DNA from: UBA11358 sp049517655 | GTDB taxonomy: Bacteria; Verrucomicrobiota; Verrucomicrobiia; Limisphaerales; UBA11358 | DNA: 64,000 nt | Direction of reading: 5' to 3' | NCBI GenBank assembly: GCA_049517655.1 | Contig: JBEKRQ010000002.1 | Location: forward strand, 496,001 to 560,000 | Part shown: piece by piece, positions 63,230 through 64,000 of the stretch | Layout: the number at the start of each line of letters is the position of its first letter | Position numbering within the stretch: position 1 is the stretch's first letter | Position numbers and translations under genes: made by a program | Notes under the pieces: generated by a model | The model's database searches: none | Told to the model about the DNA's origin: nothing | The model's input: only the letters and a program-made list of their open reading frames with translations

Positions 63230-64000
63230 ATGAAGAAAAGCATTTTCCTTGGCGCAATTGCAACATTGGCAGGGTTGTTTCTTGCAACGAACCTTTGCTG
63301 CGCTCAACAAGGAGTTATAGCGCCAAATAAGAGCGAACATTGGGTGGGCACATGGGGATCATCGCCACAGTTGACGGAGCCGAATAACCTGCCACCTGCT
63401 CCAAGCTTGAGCAACAACACACTTCGACAGATTGTGCATGTGTCCATTGGCGGGAAACAACTGCGCGTGCGGTTCTCCAATGCCTTCGGCACAAGTCCGG
63501 TAACGATGAATTCAGTCCATGTGGCCTTGTCGGCGGGTGGCAGCGCAATCAAACCGGAAAGTGACAAGGCGCTGACTTTTCACGGCGGCTCATCCGCGAC
63601 CATTCCGCCTGGTGAGATGGTTTTCTCGGATACCTTCGACTTTGATCTGGCTCCTTTGTCTGATCTTGCGGTGACCATTTACTTCGGTGGCACGTCGAGT
63701 AATGTCACAGGGCATCCCGGCTCCAGAACTATGTCGTATCTGCAGGCCGGTAATTCAGTTTCAGCGGTGGACATGTCAATGGCGGCAAAGACCCAGCATT
63801 GGTATATTTTGACCGGCATTAATGTGCTGGCCGGGAATTCCAGCGCAACGGTTGTTACGCTTGGTGACTCGATGACGGATGGAAGAGGTTCGGGAACGGA
63901 CAAAAATGACAGGTGGCCGGATGATCTGGCCCGCCGTTTGCAGGCAAACAAAAGCACGGCGGACATCGCGGTGTTGAATGCAGGGATTGGAGGCAATGCC
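63230..64000 (+). CDS. SGNH/GDSL hydrolase, N-terminal part (cut by window end)
   Basis: The frame stays open to the edge of the window (257 codons seen). Signal peptide: MKKSIFLGAIATLAGLFLATNLCCA. A beta-rich region follows (VGTWGSSPQLTEPNNLPP ... NNTLRQIVHVSIGGKQLRVRFSNAFGT), the pattern of carbohydrate-active SGNH esterases. Block I is VVTLGDSMTDGRGSG with the catalytic Ser near residue 214, and NAGIGGNA starts block II at the cut. Likely an exported acyl- or acetyl-esterase acting on polysaccharide or lipid; substrate unknown. Confidence 0.88.
   Translation, partial: MKKSIFLGAIATLAGLFLATNLCCAQQGVIAPNKSEHWVGTWGSSPQLTEPNNLPPAPSLSNNTLRQIVHVSIGGKQLRVRFSNAFGTSPVTMNSVHVALSAGGSAIKPESDKALTFHGGSSATIPPGEMVFSDTFDFDLAPLSDLAVTIYFGGTSSNVTGHPGSRTMSYLQAGNSVSAVDMSMAAKTQHWYILTGINVLAGNSSATVVTLGDSMTDGRGSGTDKNDRWPDDLARRLQANKSTADIAVLNAGIGGNA

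Overview
This looks like chromosomal DNA from a Gram-negative, GC-rich bacterium, most likely a verrucomicrobium of the Pedosphaera/Limisphaerales type. The evidence is an LPS gene run (lpxK, lpxL, waaF), hopanoid radical-SAM genes (hpnH, hpnJ), futalosine-pathway menaquinone synthesis (mqnD), TPR/glycosyltransferase membrane proteins typical of that phylum, and a dense load of dispersed palindromic and heptamer repeats. Taxonomy is an inference; the complete 16S gene here would settle it.

Layout. 0.1-4.3 kb: a receiver-histidine kinase, an aconitase-family large subunit, and a pair of AT-rich unknown genes. 4.3-8.3 kb: dus (carrying two in-frame copies of a 100-bp repeat), trpS, recF and tRNA-His. 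8.4-14.6 kb: a sulfur block on the minus strand (Rrf2 regulator, YezD-like protein, outer-membrane protein, metY, metX, metW, cysK). 14.6-18.1 kb: pilT, an MTA phosphorylase and a repeat-rich envelope protein. 18.1-22.8 kb: a repeat-filled gap with an IS21-type transposase relic, then an AT-richer two-gene unit (a TPR protein with six exact 234-bp periods, and a secreted protein) that has its own promoter and terminator. 23-28.8 kb: ridA, rmuC, smc. 29-30.1 kb: a histone-like gene and a GIY-YIG nuclease gene framed by two copies of a repeat that also abuts tRNA-Leu. 30.2-37.1 kb: mqnD, a TPR membrane protein, GNAT, comB-like and a PAP2-glycosyltransferase fusion. 37.3-43.3 kb: a full rRNA operon on the minus strand (16S, tRNA-Ala, tRNA-Ile, 23S, 5S) with promoter, boxA-like sites and terminator. 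43.4-52.9 kb: two metallopeptidases, a hopanoid operon, a lipid methyltransferase and lipoproteins. 53-64 kb: sufBC, a lipid A/LPS core cluster, cysE, hflX, glgC and the start of an SGNH hydrolase.

The most striking signal is a hairpin repeat fused directly to the encoded CCA end of all four tRNA genes in the window (His, Leu, Ile, Ala). The tRNA CCA bases form the start of the hairpin stem. Downstream of tRNA-Leu a small GIY-YIG ORF exactly fills the gap between two copies of this repeat, so tRNA 3' ends may be the target of a GIY-YIG-linked mobile element. A second theme is 7-bp tandem repeats of varying sequence that occur between genes, in frame inside genes (mqnD, hpnH, lpxL, waaF, the PAP2 fusion, the recF end), in the rRNA spacer and in a 23S expansion. 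Two further repeat families also sit in frame inside genes (dus and comB).
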